From the NCBI RefSeq assembly GCF_003635165.1, contig NZ_ML058619.1:1-64000 (forward strand): a stretch of DNA of 64,000 bases. The letters are read 5' to 3'. The DNA is from Burkholderia sp. Nafp2/4-1b (GTDB lineage: Bacteria; Pseudomonadota; Gammaproteobacteria; Burkholderiales; Burkholderiaceae). This document shows positions 42,259-51,809 of this stretch, in pieces. The translations under genes and the position numbers were made by a program. The first letter of the stretch is position 1, and the number at the start of each line of letters is the position of its first letter. A model generated the notes under the pieces. It saw only the letters and a program-made list of their open reading frames with translations. It ran no database searches and was not told where the DNA came from.

Positions 42259-43257
42259 CTACGCCGACGTCACCAGCGCATTGAACGACGTATCCCAGAA
42301 CGGCGCGACGTTGGCCGGGCCATCCAGCACGCCGATGCGCGCGAACACGTCCGCGACCTGTTGATGCTGCGCGACCACGTCGGGCGTGACGGGCAGCAGC
42401 GCGTAATCGTCGCTACGCTGCGCGAACATCGCCGCGAGGTCGGCGACCGGCACGCGCGTCTCGCCGTTCTGCACACGCGCATACGCGTCGAAATGACCGT
42501 TCGCCCACGCGTACGCGCGCTGGAATCGCAGCAGCAGATCACCGGTCGCGGCGCGCCGGCGCGGGTCGTCGAGCGTGCGCGGGTTCGCATAGATCGGGAA
42601 GTTGCCGGACAGATAGCCCTTGCCCGTCTTCAGCACGCGCGCGCCGTAGCGGTTGCGCGCGAGCTGGCCGTTGTAGCCGTAGATCGCCCACGCGTCGAGG
42701 TCGCCGCGGTCGTACGCGGACAGCCCGTCGGACGGCGACAGGTTGATCGCCTGAATGTCGTCGAAGCCGAGGCCGGCCTGCGCGAGCTGCCGGTACAGGA
42801 AATAGTGCGACGTCGTCGCGCGCACATACCCGACCCGCTTGCCCTTGAGGTCCGCGATGCTCCGGATCGGCGTGTCCTTGCGCGCGAGCGTCACCTGGTT
42901 GTTCAGGTCTTCCCGTGTACGCGAGATGAACCGCACGCTCGCCTTCTGGCGTGCGGCGAACACGGCCGGAATCTCGCTTCCCGAGCCGATGTCGAGCGCA
43001 TCCGCGTTCAGCGCCTCGATATGCAGCACGCCGTTGTTGAGCTCGCGCCACTCGATCCGGTACGGCGTGTCGTTGAGGCCGGCCGCTTGCAGCAACGCGC
43101 GCCAGCCGCCCTTGTAGGTTGCGACGCGCAGCGTGGTGCCGGCAAGATCGGTGGTGACGGTCGGGGCGGCGAGCGCGACCCGAGCGACCACCGGGGTCGC
43201 CGCGAGCGCGGCGCCGGCGAGCAGCAGGCGGCGGCGTACCGCCGAAGTTGACGCCAT
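42259..43257 (-). CDS. SsuA-like ABC transporter substrate-binding protein (sulfonate/aliphatic type)
   Basis: 332 aa. The start at 43257 has AGGAG about 8 bases upstream and gives a Tat-like signal peptide (SAVRRRLLLAGAALAATPVV). NMT1/SsuA motifs: LRVATYKGGWRALLQAAGL, EIPAVFAARQ, LARKDTPIRSIADLKGKRVG, and ATTSHYFLYRQLAQAGL. A further in-frame ATG upstream would add NPFNPFNPFN, a translation of the 9-bp tandem repeat, and is unlikely to be used. No permease or ATPase is adjacent; the Ssu-like pair at 57.9-59.7 kb could be shared. Confidence 0.82.
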   Translation of the reverse strand: MASTSAVRRRLLLAGAALAATPVVARVALAAPTVTTDLAGTTLRVATYKGGWRALLQAAGLNDTPYRIEWRELNNGVLHIEALNADALDIGSGSEIPAVFAARQKASVRFISRTREDLNNQVTLARKDTPIRSIADLKGKRVGYVRATTSHYFLYRQLAQAGLGFDDIQAINLSPSDGLSAYDRGDLDAWAIYGYNGQLARNRYGARVLKTGKGYLSGNFPIYANPRTLDDPRRRAATGDLLLRFQRAYAWANGHFDAYARVQNGETRVPVADLAAMFAQRSDDYALLPVTPDVVAQHQQVADVFARIGVLDGPANVAPFWDTSFNALVTSA

Positions 43258-43271
43258 CGGATGCTCCTGTC

Positions 43272-43307
43272 GATTGAAGGGATTGAAGGGATTGAATGGA
43301 TTGAGCG
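43272..43307. repeat. 9-bp tandem repeat (GATTGAAGG-type, four units)
   Basis: Two exact GATTGAAGG units are followed by GATTGAATG and GATTGAGCG. It lies in the leader of the SsuA-like gene, 15 bases beyond its start codon. Unit-number change would alter leader length without changing the protein. Confidence 0.65.
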
Positions 43308-43350
43308 AAGCGGAAAACCGCAAGCCGCCGCGCGCGGCGGTCGACGTGCG

Positions 43351-43695
43351 TCAATGCAGCGTCGGGAAGCCGTGGCGCTCGGCCAGTAGCGCCAGGATCC
43401 GGCGCGGGTCGGTAACGAAGCGCACCGCGCCGAGCGTTTGCGCATCGTCCGGCGCCGGTTGCGCGCTCCCGAGCACGAGCACGGGCAGACCTTGATGCGC
43501 GTCATCGAGCGCGTCGATCACCGCGGGACGCGGCCGTTCGAAGCCGACGCGGCGCACGTCGAGGCGATCGGCCCGATCGGGCGCGCTCGCGAGCAGCTCT
43601 TCGATCGCGAGCCCGTGCGGACAGACGAAGTGCTGGCCCGGATGCTTCGGATCGGTAAAGCCCGGTTCCAGCAGAAACAGCACATCACGACTCAT
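43351..43695 (-). CDS. DUF3088-type small protein
   Basis: 114 aa. The start at 43695 (MSRDVLFLLEPGFTDPKHPG) is preferred to a longer upstream frame rich in Arg/Pro. CPHGLAIEELLA and PVLVLGSAQPAPDD fit the DUF3088 family, whose function is unknown; a thioredoxin-like fold is plausible. It precedes the SsuA-like gene on the same strand with the tandem repeat in between, so the two may be co-transcribed. Confidence 0.68.
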   Translation of the reverse strand: MSRDVLFLLEPGFTDPKHPGQHFVCPHGLAIEELLASAPDRADRLDVRRVGFERPRPAVIDALDDAHQGLPVLVLGSAQPAPDDAQTLGAVRFVTDPRRILALLAERHGFPTLH

Positions 43696-44177
43696 TTCAC
43701 TCGGCTCCCTGTTGATGGTTGCACCGGGACGCATGCACGCTGCATGCACCGCGCCCGGCGGCGGCCGGCATCGCGCCGGATGCCCGACTCTACCGCCTGG
43801 CATCGCGCGGCCCTACCAACGTTTTGCGAAATCGTTATGCCCGCGTGCCTACCGCACCCATCATGCATCTCCCAGGGCGGTGTTGCAAAAACGCATCGTC
43901 GGTCGAATGCGGTTCGTTGCGATATCTAACGATTTGATCGATCGATATGTCCCCGATCGCACATTGCCTGAGCGCGCCGTTTGCCATCGATGTCAATCCG
44001 TTCGCCGCAGCATGCGTGCCGGACGCGATCGCAGCGCATACGCCGGGCGCGCATCGTCACGCATTGCAAATCGGTCGCGCGGCGAATTGCAAACCACGGA
44101 TCGTGTGTTCGCCGCCCAAACCGAAGTCAATAGCATCGTGATCCTCGCAGACGTTCCCATAAAAACAGAGGTTATTC
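43696..44177. promoter_or_regulatory. Divergent gap between the DUF3088 gene and a porin
   Basis: No gene seen. It contains AT-richer stretches around 43840-43940 and short repeats of GATCGATCGAT character. The porin ribosome-binding site AGAGG lies at 44168-44172. No confident promoter elements were identified. Confidence 0.4.
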
Positions 44178-45362
44178 ATGATCAAGAAATCGGTAGTCCT
44201 GGGTTTGGTTTCGATCGGTTCCATCGGCGCGCATGCGCAGAGTTCCGTCACGTTGTATGGCGTCGTCGACGCCGGCTTCGCGTATACGAACAACCAGGGC
44301 GGCAAGAGCAACATCCAGCAGACGAGCGGCAAGCTGAGCGGCAGCCGCTGGGGCCTGAAAGGCGCCGAGGATCTCGGCGGCGGGCTGCAGGCGGTGTTCA
44401 CGCTCGAAAGCGGGTTCCGGCCGAGCGACGGCGGGCTCGGCCAGGGCGGCCGCCTGTTCGGCCGCTCCGCGTACGTCGGCCTGAGCAAGACCGACCTGGG
44501 CACGCTGACGTTCGGCCGCCAGTACGAGCCGATCACCGACCTCGTCGCGCAGTACTCCGGGTCGGGCTTCTGGTCGCCGGCGACCCATGTCGGCGATAAC
44601 GACAACCTGAACCAGAGCTTCCGGATCAACAACGCGGTGAAGTTCCGCAGCGCGACGATCGCCGGCTTCACGGCCGACGCGCTGTACGCGTTCAGCAACC
44701 AGGCGAACGGCAGCGCCGGCACGGGCTTCTCGAACAACAACGCATGGGGCGTGTCGGCCAACTACGTGAACGGCCCGCTGTCTGCCGGCGCCGGCTACGT
44801 GCGGCTCAACAATCCGAGCACGGCGTCGAACACGAGCGGCGCGGTGGGCGGCGCGACCTCGACGACCGGCAACGACTACAGCGGCGGGTTCTTCTACGGC
44901 CTGAACGGCGGCGTGCGCAAGCAGCAGATCGGCGTCGCGGGCGCGAACTATGCGCTCGGCCGCACGACGCTCGGCTTCGCATGGAGCCACACGCAGCTCG
45001 ACTACGTCGACGGCTCGTCGCGCAAGTTCAACAACTACGACGTGAACGGACGCTTCCAGATCACGCCGGCGGCGACGCTGATCGGCGTCTATACGTTCAC
45101 CGACGGACGCGCGAGCGGCCTGCCGGGCACCGGCGGCCAGACGCTGAAGCCGCGCTGGCACCAGTTCACGCTCGGATTCGACTATGCGTTGTCGAAGCGC
45201 ACCGATCTCTATCTGTCCGGCATCTACCAGCTCGCGGCCGGCGATGCGAGCACCGCGACGTCGGGCGGCTATCGCAAGATCGCGGCGATCTCGAACATCG
45301 GCACCGCGTCGTCGACCAATCGCCAGGTTGCGTTCGTCAGTGGGCTGCGCGTGAAGTTCTAA
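44178..45362 (+). CDS. Outer-membrane porin (Burkholderiales general porin family)
   Basis: A 394-aa trimeric porin. Signal peptide MIKKSVVLGLVSIGSIGAHA cleaved before QSSVTLYGVVDAGFAY. The family loop-3 region FGRQYEPITDLVAQY is present and the protein ends KF, giving the terminal Phe. It differs from the porin at 436 in many positions. Its position just before the sulfite dehydrogenase genes suggests a role in organosulfur uptake, but this is only context. Confidence 0.9.
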   Translation: MIKKSVVLGLVSIGSIGAHAQSSVTLYGVVDAGFAYTNNQGGKSNIQQTSGKLSGSRWGLKGAEDLGGGLQAVFTLESGFRPSDGGLGQGGRLFGRSAYVGLSKTDLGTLTFGRQYEPITDLVAQYSGSGFWSPATHVGDNDNLNQSFRINNAVKFRSATIAGFTADALYAFSNQANGSAGTGFSNNNAWGVSANYVNGPLSAGAGYVRLNNPSTASNTSGAVGGATSTTGNDYSGGFFYGLNGGVRKQQIGVAGANYALGRTTLGFAWSHTQLDYVDGSSRKFNNYDVNGRFQITPAATLIGVYTFTDGRASGLPGTGGQTLKPRWHQFTLGFDYALSKRTDLYLSGIYQLAAGDASTATSGGYRKIAAISNIGTASSTNRQVAFVSGLRVKF

Positions 45363-45490
45363 GCGCACGCGCAACCGTTTCGCGGCGCGATAAGCAAAGC
45401 GGGAATCGTTGTTTGTCGCGTCGCGCGCGGTTGCCGAGAATGTTCGTTTTTCCGGATGCTGCCGCGCCCGTGCGCGGCACGGCCTCGATC

Positions 45491-46759
45491 ATGACCGATC
45501 CCCCTTCCCGTCGACCCCGCACCGGCCGGCGTACGGCGCTGCGCCAGCTCGCCGGCGGCTGGGCCGCGGCGCTGCTGCCGGCCGGCAGCGCACTCGCGAG
45601 TCAGCCGCTTGCCCCACTCTCCCCGTTGGACGTTCCACCGTGGACGCGCACGCCGGGCGCGCCGCTGCTGTCGCCGCCGTATGGCCTGCCCGGTGAGCAC
45701 GAACGCGACGTGATTCGCCGCAGCGCGCGTACGCCGGCATTGCCCGGCGCCGGCTCGTCGATGACGCCGCTCGCCGACCTGTTCGGCGACATCACGCCGA
45801 ACGGCCTCGTCTACGAGCGTCATCATGCGGGCGTGCCCGACATCGACGCGCAACGCCATCGCGTCGTCGTGCACGGCCTCGTGCGCGAACCGCGCAGCTT
45901 CACGCTCGACGACCTGCTGCGTTTTCCGTCCGAATCGCGCATCCACTTCCTCGAATGCTCGGGCAATACCGGCAGCGAGTGGAGCGGCCCGAGCGGGCTG
46001 CCGGTCCAGTTCACGCACGGGCTGCTGTCGTGCTGCGAATGGACGGGCGTGCGGCTGTCGACGCTGCTCGATGAAACGGGCATCGATCCGGCCGCGCAAT
46101 GGGTGCTCGCCGAAGGCGCGGACGGCGCGGCGATGACGCGCAGCCTGCCGCTCGAGCGCATTCTCGAGCGCGCGCTCGTCGTCTATGCGCAGAACGGCGA
46201 GCGGCTGCGGCCGGAGAACGGCTACCCGGTGCGGCTCATCGTGCCGGGTTTCGAAGGCAACACGAACATCAAGTGGCTGCGGCGGCTGAAGCTGGTGCGC
46301 GCGCCGGAGATGACGCGCGAGGAAACGTCGAAATACACGAGCCTGCTGCCGAACGGCTGCGCGCGCCAGTTCGTGTTCGAGATGGACGCGAAATCGGTGA
46401 TCACGCGCCCGTCGGCCGGCCACCGGCTCGCATCGCACGGCTATTACCCGATCGGCGGCTATGCATGGTCGGGGCGCGGCCGGATTCGCTCGGTCGACGT
46501 GTCGACCGACGGCGGACGCACGTGGCGCGCCGCACGGCTCGCCGGCGACGTGCGCGATCGCGCGCTGACGCGTTTCGAAGCCGACTGGGTGTGGCGCGGC
46601 GAACCGGCCGACCTGCAAAGCCGCGCGACCGACGAAACCGGCTACGTGCAGCCGACCCGCGACGCGCTCGTCGCCGCGCGCGGCGTCAACTCGCAGTACC
46701 ACTACAACGGCATCCAGAACTGGCGCGTCGGCGCGGACGGCGAGGTGCGCAATGCATAA
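45491..46759 (+). CDS. Sulfite dehydrogenase-like molybdopterin enzyme (SoxC/SorA type)
   Basis: A 422-aa periplasmic molybdoenzyme. The start at 45491 gives a twin-arginine leader (TGRRTALRQLAGGWAAALLP). Sulfite oxidase motifs: the Mo-binding Cys in IHFLECSGNTGSEWSGPSGL, LIVPGFEGNTNIKWLRRLKL, and the dimerisation-domain segment VSTDGGRTWRAARL. SoxC proteins share the GLVYERHHAGVP opening. It oxidises sulfite to sulfate, or acts with SoxD in thiosulfate systems. Its stop overlaps the following cytochrome gene by 8 bases, so it and its electron acceptor are coupled. Sulfite is the expected product of nearby sulfonate enzymes. Confidence 0.83.
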   Translation: MTDPPSRRPRTGRRTALRQLAGGWAAALLPAGSALASQPLAPLSPLDVPPWTRTPGAPLLSPPYGLPGEHERDVIRRSARTPALPGAGSSMTPLADLFGDITPNGLVYERHHAGVPDIDAQRHRVVVHGLVREPRSFTLDDLLRFPSESRIHFLECSGNTGSEWSGPSGLPVQFTHGLLSCCEWTGVRLSTLLDETGIDPAAQWVLAEGADGAAMTRSLPLERILERALVVYAQNGERLRPENGYPVRLIVPGFEGNTNIKWLRRLKLVRAPEMTREETSKYTSLLPNGCARQFVFEMDAKSVITRPSAGHRLASHGYYPIGGYAWSGRGRIRSVDVSTDGGRTWRAARLAGDVRDRALTRFEADWVWRGEPADLQSRATDETGYVQPTRDALVAARGVNSQYHYNGIQNWRVGADGEVRNA

Positions 46760-47291
46760 GACGATTGCGCGGTCGCTTGCATCGTTGATCGCCGTGTCAG
46801 CTGCGATCGCGTTGCCCGCATACGGTGCGGGCTTCGGTCTCGGCCAGCCGGTCGACCGCGCGGCGCTTGCCGCCTGGGACATCGACGTCGCGCCCGACGG
46901 CAGCGGCCTGCCGCGCGGCGCAGGCACGGTCGCGCGCGGCGCGCACGTGTTCGCGGGCAAATGCGCGATGTGTCACGGCGCGGCCGGCCAGGGCGGCATC
47001 GGCGATCCGCTCGTCGGCGGCATCGGCTCGCTCGCCGGCGCGAAACCGAAGAAGACGGTCGGCAGCTACTGGCCGTATGCCACGACGCTGTTCGACTACA
47101 TCCGCCGCGCGATGCCGTACAACGCGCCGCAATCGCTGAGCGCGGACGAAGTCTATGCGGTCACCGCGTACGTGCTCCATCTGAACGGCATCGTGCCGGA
47201 GAACGCGACGCTCGACGCACGCTCGCTGCCGCGCGTGAAGATGCCGAACCGCGACGGCTTCGTGGCCGACCCGCGGCCGGGACAGCTGTGA
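46752..47291 (+). CDS. Cytochrome c subunit (SoxD/SorB-like)
   Basis: A 179-aa monoheme cytochrome c with signal peptide (SLASLIAVSAAIALPAYGAG). The heme motif is Cys71-Ala-Met-Cys74-His75 in FAGKCAMCHGAAGQGG; a likely axial Met lies in RRAMPYNAPQSL. The order and spacing resemble the cytochrome domain of SoxD. It should accept electrons from the molybdoenzyme upstream. Confidence 0.85.
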   Translation: MHKTIARSLASLIAVSAAIALPAYGAGFGLGQPVDRAALAAWDIDVAPDGSGLPRGAGTVARGAHVFAGKCAMCHGAAGQGGIGDPLVGGIGSLAGAKPKKTVGSYWPYATTLFDYIRRAMPYNAPQSLSADEVYAVTAYVLHLNGIVPENATLDARSLPRVKMPNRDGFVADPRPGQL

Positions 47292-47403
47292 CGCATCGCG
47301 ATCCGCCGGCCGTCGAATCGGCAATCGCCGTCGCGCGAACGCCGGCGTCATCGCATGCCGGATTCTTTCGTTCGGCGCCCGCGCGCCGTGTAGGGAGCCC
47401 ATC

Positions 47404-48603
47404 TTGACCGAAACCGCAGCAGCAGCCCGGGCCGACACGTTGCCCTCTCCCACGCCGTTCGTCGACGTCCGTTCGCCGGCCGAATTCCCGGACAGCCCCG
47501 TGTCGCGCGTATTCGCGCAGCCGCTGATGCTCGGGCTGTTCCTGCCGATCCAGGCCGGCGGCTGGAGCGCATCGACGCTGCCGCGTTCGACCGACTGGAG
47601 CTTCGACTACAACGCGGACCTCGTCGCCCGCGCGGAGGCGCTCGGATTCGATCTCGTGTTCGCGCTGTCGCAGTGGCTGCCGAAAGGCGGCTACGGCGGC
47701 GTGTTCGACGGCCAGGCGCTCGACTCGTTCATGACGCTGGCGGCGCTCACCGCGCGCACCGAGCGGATCATCCTCGTCGCGACGAGCCATGTGCTGTACG
47801 GACCGTGGCACCCGCTGCATTTCGCGAAGTTCACGGCGACGCTCGATCACATCTCGCGCGGACGCTGGGGCGTCAACGTCGTGACCGGCCACCGCGCGAT
47901 CGAGCACGAGATGTTCGGCTGGAACCGGATCGAACACGACCGGCGTTACGAGATGGCCGCGGAATTCGTCGACGCGGTCAGTCAGTTGTGGGCGCAACCG
48001 GACAACTTCAGCTATGCGCCCGCGCTGTCGAGCTGGCGGCTCTCCGGCGCGTTCGTCACGCCGAAGCCGCGCTACGGGCGCCCGCTGCTGATCAACGCGA
48101 CGGGCTCCGACGCGGGCATCGAGTTCGCGGCCCGCCATTCTGACATCGTGTTCGTCACGAGCCCGGCCGGCCCGGACGTCGATCTCGCGCTGGACGCGCT
48201 GCCCGCCCACACGGCGCGCGTGAAGGCGGCGGCCGCCGCGCACGGTCGAACGATCCGCACGCTGCTCAATCCGCTCGTGATCTGCCGCGAGACCGCGGCC
48301 GAAGCGCGCGCGTACCGCGACGCGATCGTCGCGCATGCGGACGAAGGCAGCTTCCATCGCTTCGACAGCGACGCGCACGCGTGGCGCGGCGGGTTCGAGC
48401 AGCGCTCGCAGGCGGCCGCGCGCGCGATCGGCGGCAACATCTCGATCACGGGTTCGCCCGACGAAGTCGCGGACTACATCGTGCGGCTGCATCGGGCCGG
48501 GATCGACGGCATCCAGTTGAGCTTCTACGATTTCAAGCCGGATCTCGACTTCTTCGGGGAGCGCGTGCTGCCGCTGCTGCGCGACGCCGGCCTGCGGCGC
48601 TGA
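47404..48603 (+). CDS. sfnG: SfnG-like FMN-dependent dimethylsulfone monooxygenase
   Basis: A 399-aa luciferase-fold monooxygenase. SfnG cleaves dimethylsulfone to methanesulfinate and formaldehyde with FMNH2. Features: LMLGLFLPIQAGGWSASTLP, LGFDLVFALSQWLPKGGYGG, ILVATSHVLYGPWHPLHFAK, ISRGRWGVNVVTGHR, and EMFGWNRIEHDRRYEMAAEF. The start is TTG at 47404, preceded by GGGAG; no ATG or GTG gives a sensible N terminus. A related family member is RutA, but the operon favours sulfur. It lies 112 bases after the cytochrome gene. Confidence 0.75.
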   Translation: MTETAAAARADTLPSPTPFVDVRSPAEFPDSPVSRVFAQPLMLGLFLPIQAGGWSASTLPRSTDWSFDYNADLVARAEALGFDLVFALSQWLPKGGYGGVFDGQALDSFMTLAALTARTERIILVATSHVLYGPWHPLHFAKFTATLDHISRGRWGVNVVTGHRAIEHEMFGWNRIEHDRRYEMAAEFVDAVSQLWAQPDNFSYAPALSSWRLSGAFVTPKPRYGRPLLINATGSDAGIEFAARHSDIVFVTSPAGPDVDLALDALPAHTARVKAAAAAHGRTIRTLLNPLVICRETAAEARAYRDAIVAHADEGSFHRFDSDAHAWRGGFEQRSQAAARAIGGNISITGSPDEVADYIVRLHRAGIDGIQLSFYDFKPDLDFFGERVLPLLRDAGLRR

Positions 48604-48605
48604 GT

Positions 48606-49985
48606 TCAGGCAGCGGACGCGGCCGGGGCGGCAGACTCGCCGCGCGCGGCAAACGCGCGCCACGCCGGCCGCTGCAACCCGAGATGATCGCGCAGCGTGC
48701 GGCCGGCGTACTCGCTGCGAAACAGCCCGCGCCGGCGCAGTTCTGGCAGCACGAGCTCGATGAAATCGTCGAGGCCGCCGGGCAAGGTCGGCGCCATCAC
48801 GTTGTAGCCGTCCGCACCGTACTTCACGAACCGCTCCTCGAGCGCATCGACGATCTGCGCCGGCGTGCCGACGAGCTGCCAGTGGCCGCGCGCGCCCGCA
48901 ATGCGCAGATACAGCTCGCGTATCGTCAGGTTCTCGCGGCGCGCGAGATCGAGCGTCAGGGTCTGGCGGCTCTTGCTCGCATTGGTTTCCGGCAGCGGCG
49001 GGATCGGCCCGTCGAGCGGATACGCGGACAGATCGACACCGCCGGTCAACCCCGATACCAGCGCGAGCCCGACCTTCGGGTCGATCAGCGCCTGCAACGC
49101 GTCGAATTTCTCCCGCGCTTCGCTTTCCGTGCGACCGACGACCGGGAACACACCCGGCATGATCTTCAGCGTGTCGGGGTCGCGGCCGAACGCGGCGAGC
49201 TGGCCCTTCACGTCCGCGTAGAACGCGATCGCGTCGTCGAGCGTCTGCTGCGCGGTGAAGATCACCTCGGCCGTGCGCGCGGCGAGCCGCGTGCCGGCCG
49301 GCGACGATCCGGCTTGCACGACCACCGGATGCCCCTGCGGCGCGCGCGCGACGTTCAGCGGCCCGCGCACCTGGAAGAAGCGGCCGTGATGATCAAGCAC
49401 CTGGCGCTTGTCCGGGTCGAAGAAGCGGCCGCCCGCGCGATCGCGCACGAACGCATCGTCGTCCCAGCTATCCCACAGCCCGCGCACGACGTCGGCGAAT
49501 TCCTCCGCGCGCGCATAGCGTTCGCCGTGATCGAAATGCGCATCGCGGTTGAAGTTGCGCGCCTCGTGCGCGCTCGACGACGTGACGAGATTCCATCCCG
49601 CGCGCCCGCCGCTGATGTGATCGAGCGACGCGAACTTGCGTGCGATATGGAACGGCTCGTTGAAGCTGGTCGACGCGGTGCCGACGAGCCCGATCCGTTC
49701 GGTGACGGCCGCGAGCGCGGACAGCAGCGTCAGCGGTTCGAACTGCGCGACGTAGCTGTGCGCGGTGCGGCTCAGGAATTCGACGTCGTCGCCGCGCGTG
49801 CCGACGCCGTCCGCGAGGAACACGAGATCGAACTTCGCGGCCTCGGCCGCCTGCGCGAGCCGCACGTAGTGACGAAAGTCGACGCCGGCGTCCGGCTGCG
49901 AAGCGGGATGGCGCCATGCGGCGATGTGATGGCCGGTCGGGTACAGGAACGCGCCGAGGTGCAGGTGGCCGGTGCGGGTCGTCAT
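48606..49985 (-). CDS. NtaA/SnaA/DszA-family FMN-dependent monooxygenase
   Basis: A 459-aa luciferase-fold oxygenase. Motifs: GHHIAAWRHPASQPDAGVDF, FDLVFLADGVGTR, LVGTASTSFNEPFHIARKFA, LDHISGGRAGWNLVTSSSAH, HPVVVQAGSSPAG, and VLPELRRRGLFRSEYAGRTL. It lies 40 bases downstream of the DszC/SfnC-like gene on the same strand, reproducing the DszA-DszC pairing. It is a closer paralogue of the protein at 54986 than of the one at 18487. It needs a flavin reductase; none is encoded adjacent. Confidence 0.82.
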   Translation of the reverse strand: MTTRTGHLHLGAFLYPTGHHIAAWRHPASQPDAGVDFRHYVRLAQAAEAAKFDLVFLADGVGTRGDDVEFLSRTAHSYVAQFEPLTLLSALAAVTERIGLVGTASTSFNEPFHIARKFASLDHISGGRAGWNLVTSSSAHEARNFNRDAHFDHGERYARAEEFADVVRGLWDSWDDDAFVRDRAGGRFFDPDKRQVLDHHGRFFQVRGPLNVARAPQGHPVVVQAGSSPAGTRLAARTAEVIFTAQQTLDDAIAFYADVKGQLAAFGRDPDTLKIMPGVFPVVGRTESEAREKFDALQALIDPKVGLALVSGLTGGVDLSAYPLDGPIPPLPETNASKSRQTLTLDLARRENLTIRELYLRIAGARGHWQLVGTPAQIVDALEERFVKYGADGYNVMAPTLPGGLDDFIELVLPELRRRGLFRSEYAGRTLRDHLGLQRPAWRAFAARGESAAPAASAA

Positions 49986-50025
49986 CAGGAGAATTCCCGG
50001 GAAGTGGGCTGCGCTCGCAGCGGGA

Positions 50026-51243
50026 TCAGAACACGCGGCCTTCGGTCAGGTGCGTGGTCACGCCGTTCAGGTCGTAGTCGCCGATCACCCGCGCCTTGTG
50101 CAGCAGCGGGTTGTGGCTGAAGATCGTGCGCAGGTTGCGCCAGTGCCGATCGAGGTTGTGCACGCGCGCGGTTGCCGATGCGCCGCCCACTTCGAACAGG
50201 CGTTCGGCCGCATACAGCGCGAGCTTGCCGACGATCAGCTGCGTGCGCGCGGTCGCGAGCGCGCTGTCGAGCACCCGTTCGTGTGCGTCCGCGGCGCCGG
50301 CCTCGATCGCGTCCGCGGAACGATCGAGCGCGGCCGCGTTGTCGCGCACGAGCGCATCGATCGCGTGGCTATGTGCCGAGAGCTCGCCGACGATCTGCTG
50401 GATGAAATGATCGTCGCGTGCGCTCGCCGCCGGGCTGTGCAGCACCGGCCGGCCGTGCGCGAGCACGTAGCGGCGCGCGTCGGCCGCCACGTTGCGCACG
50501 ATGCCCGCGCCCGTCGCGACGAGATGAAGCTGCCGCAGCGCGCCGCAATGGCGGCCGACGAGCGTCGAGCCGTCGCGGGCCGCGACCTCGTCCGCGAACA
50601 CCTGTACGTCGTGCAGCAGCAGGCTGCCGCTCGCGGTCATGCGCTGGCCCATCCCGTCCCAGTCGTCGAGCACCTGCACGCCGTCGCGCGCGACCGGGAT
50701 GATCGCGGCGAGCGCATCGCCCTGCTCGTTCTCAACGTTGATGCGCGCGAAATCGGCGAACGCGGTGCCCGTCGAATAGTATTTGCGGCCCGTCACGCGA
50801 TGATGTTCGCCGTCGCGACGCAGCACGGTCGTGTTCTCTCCGGGCCGCGACGTGCCGCGCTCGGTCGACGCGCCACCGAAGATCGCGCCGGCCAGCGCGC
50901 GCTCGAGCTGCACGTCGTTGAACGGCGTGCGCGGCGACAGTCGCAGCGTCTCGGTCAGGTCGTAGTGGATGCGCAGCGCGTGCGCAAGGTTCGAATCGGC
51001 GGCGGCCAACGTCGCGATCGTATCGAACAGGTCGACCAGCGTGCCGCCGAGGCCGCCGCGTTCGACCGGAATCCGCAGCACGCCGAGCGCGGAGCGGCGA
51101 AAGAGCGCGAAGCCCTCGAACGGCAGTTCGCGACGCGCTTCACGTTGCGCGGCATCGCGCCCGATCTCCGTCGCAAGTTCAGGCAGTGCGGCGAGCGCGG
51201 CGCGCAGCGCGTCGTGCGGTTCGGCGCCATGACGGGCATTCAT
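50026..51243 (-). CDS. Acyl-CoA dehydrogenase-fold flavin monooxygenase (DszC/SfnC-like)
   Basis: 405 aa. Acyl-CoA dehydrogenase fold with the monooxygenase-type sequence: LALFRR-like N terminus, GVLRIPVERGGLGGTLVDLF, IFGGASTERGTSRPGENTTV, YYSTGTAFADFARINVENEQ, LDDWDGMGQRMTASGSLLLH, and a C-terminal FSHNPLLHKARVIGDYDLNG. No catalytic Glu of true acyl-CoA dehydrogenases is evident. Relatives oxidise dibenzothiophene (DszC) or assist methanesulfonate/sulfone use (SfnC). It is first in a two-gene minus-strand unit. Confidence 0.8.
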   Translation of the reverse strand: MNARHGAEPHDALRAALAALPELATEIGRDAAQREARRELPFEGFALFRRSALGVLRIPVERGGLGGTLVDLFDTIATLAAADSNLAHALRIHYDLTETLRLSPRTPFNDVQLERALAGAIFGGASTERGTSRPGENTTVLRRDGEHHRVTGRKYYSTGTAFADFARINVENEQGDALAAIIPVARDGVQVLDDWDGMGQRMTASGSLLLHDVQVFADEVAARDGSTLVGRHCGALRQLHLVATGAGIVRNVAADARRYVLAHGRPVLHSPAASARDDHFIQQIVGELSAHSHAIDALVRDNAAALDRSADAIEAGAADAHERVLDSALATARTQLIVGKLALYAAERLFEVGGASATARVHNLDRHWRNLRTIFSHNPLLHKARVIGDYDLNGVTTHLTEGRVF

Positions 51244-51809
51244 TCAGCAGTCCCTCTTCCAGGAAAAACGACGGCCGCCGCACGATTGCGCGAGCCGTCG
51301 CCGCAGCCCGCGGGCGGCACCGAAAAGTATAGGGACGCATCCGGCGCGCGTGAAAAACCGATTTCAGCTTTGGTTATGCGCGCGCCGGGAATGCGCTCGC
51401 GTGTTCGCCCGGCTTGATGCGTGTCAGTGCTGGATGCGTCAGCGGCGCATCGTGACCGGTCCCGAGCAGATCGTGCGGCTGCCGAACGTCCGCTACGGTC
51501 ATCCAGGCGACGTGATCGAAAGCCCGAGCGGCGAACCGCCTTTCTCATTGCGCCGCGCCGACGCGGGCACGCACCGGTTCAACGGTGGAACCGGTACAGC
51601 ACCACAGGCATCGTGACGGCGGAATCCTCCGCCACATCGCCAGTCCGTCCGCACGAGCGCCGTGTTCCTCTGCGCAAATCTGCGGACCAGATAACGGTAT
51701 GAGAATTTCTTGGTTCTTGGATGCGTTCCGCATCCCGAAAATACACGCTCCCGACAACCGGGCGCGCGATGCGCCGCCCCGCTTCGCCCAAACAACGTCC
51801 CTCTTTCCC
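51244..51809. promoter_or_regulatory. Divergent gap between the DszC-like gene and an ABC importer
   Basis: No convincing gene in any frame. A perfect hairpin GGATGCG-TTC-CGCATCC lies at 51719-51735, about 75 bases before the importer's first gene. It may be an operator or a leader structure. The rest shows nothing I can name. Confidence 0.45.

Noticed and set aside
48381-50120. 579-codon plus-strand open frame across the SfnG-like and DszA-like genes
   Set aside because: Overlaps two confident genes in other frames and lacks any family signature.
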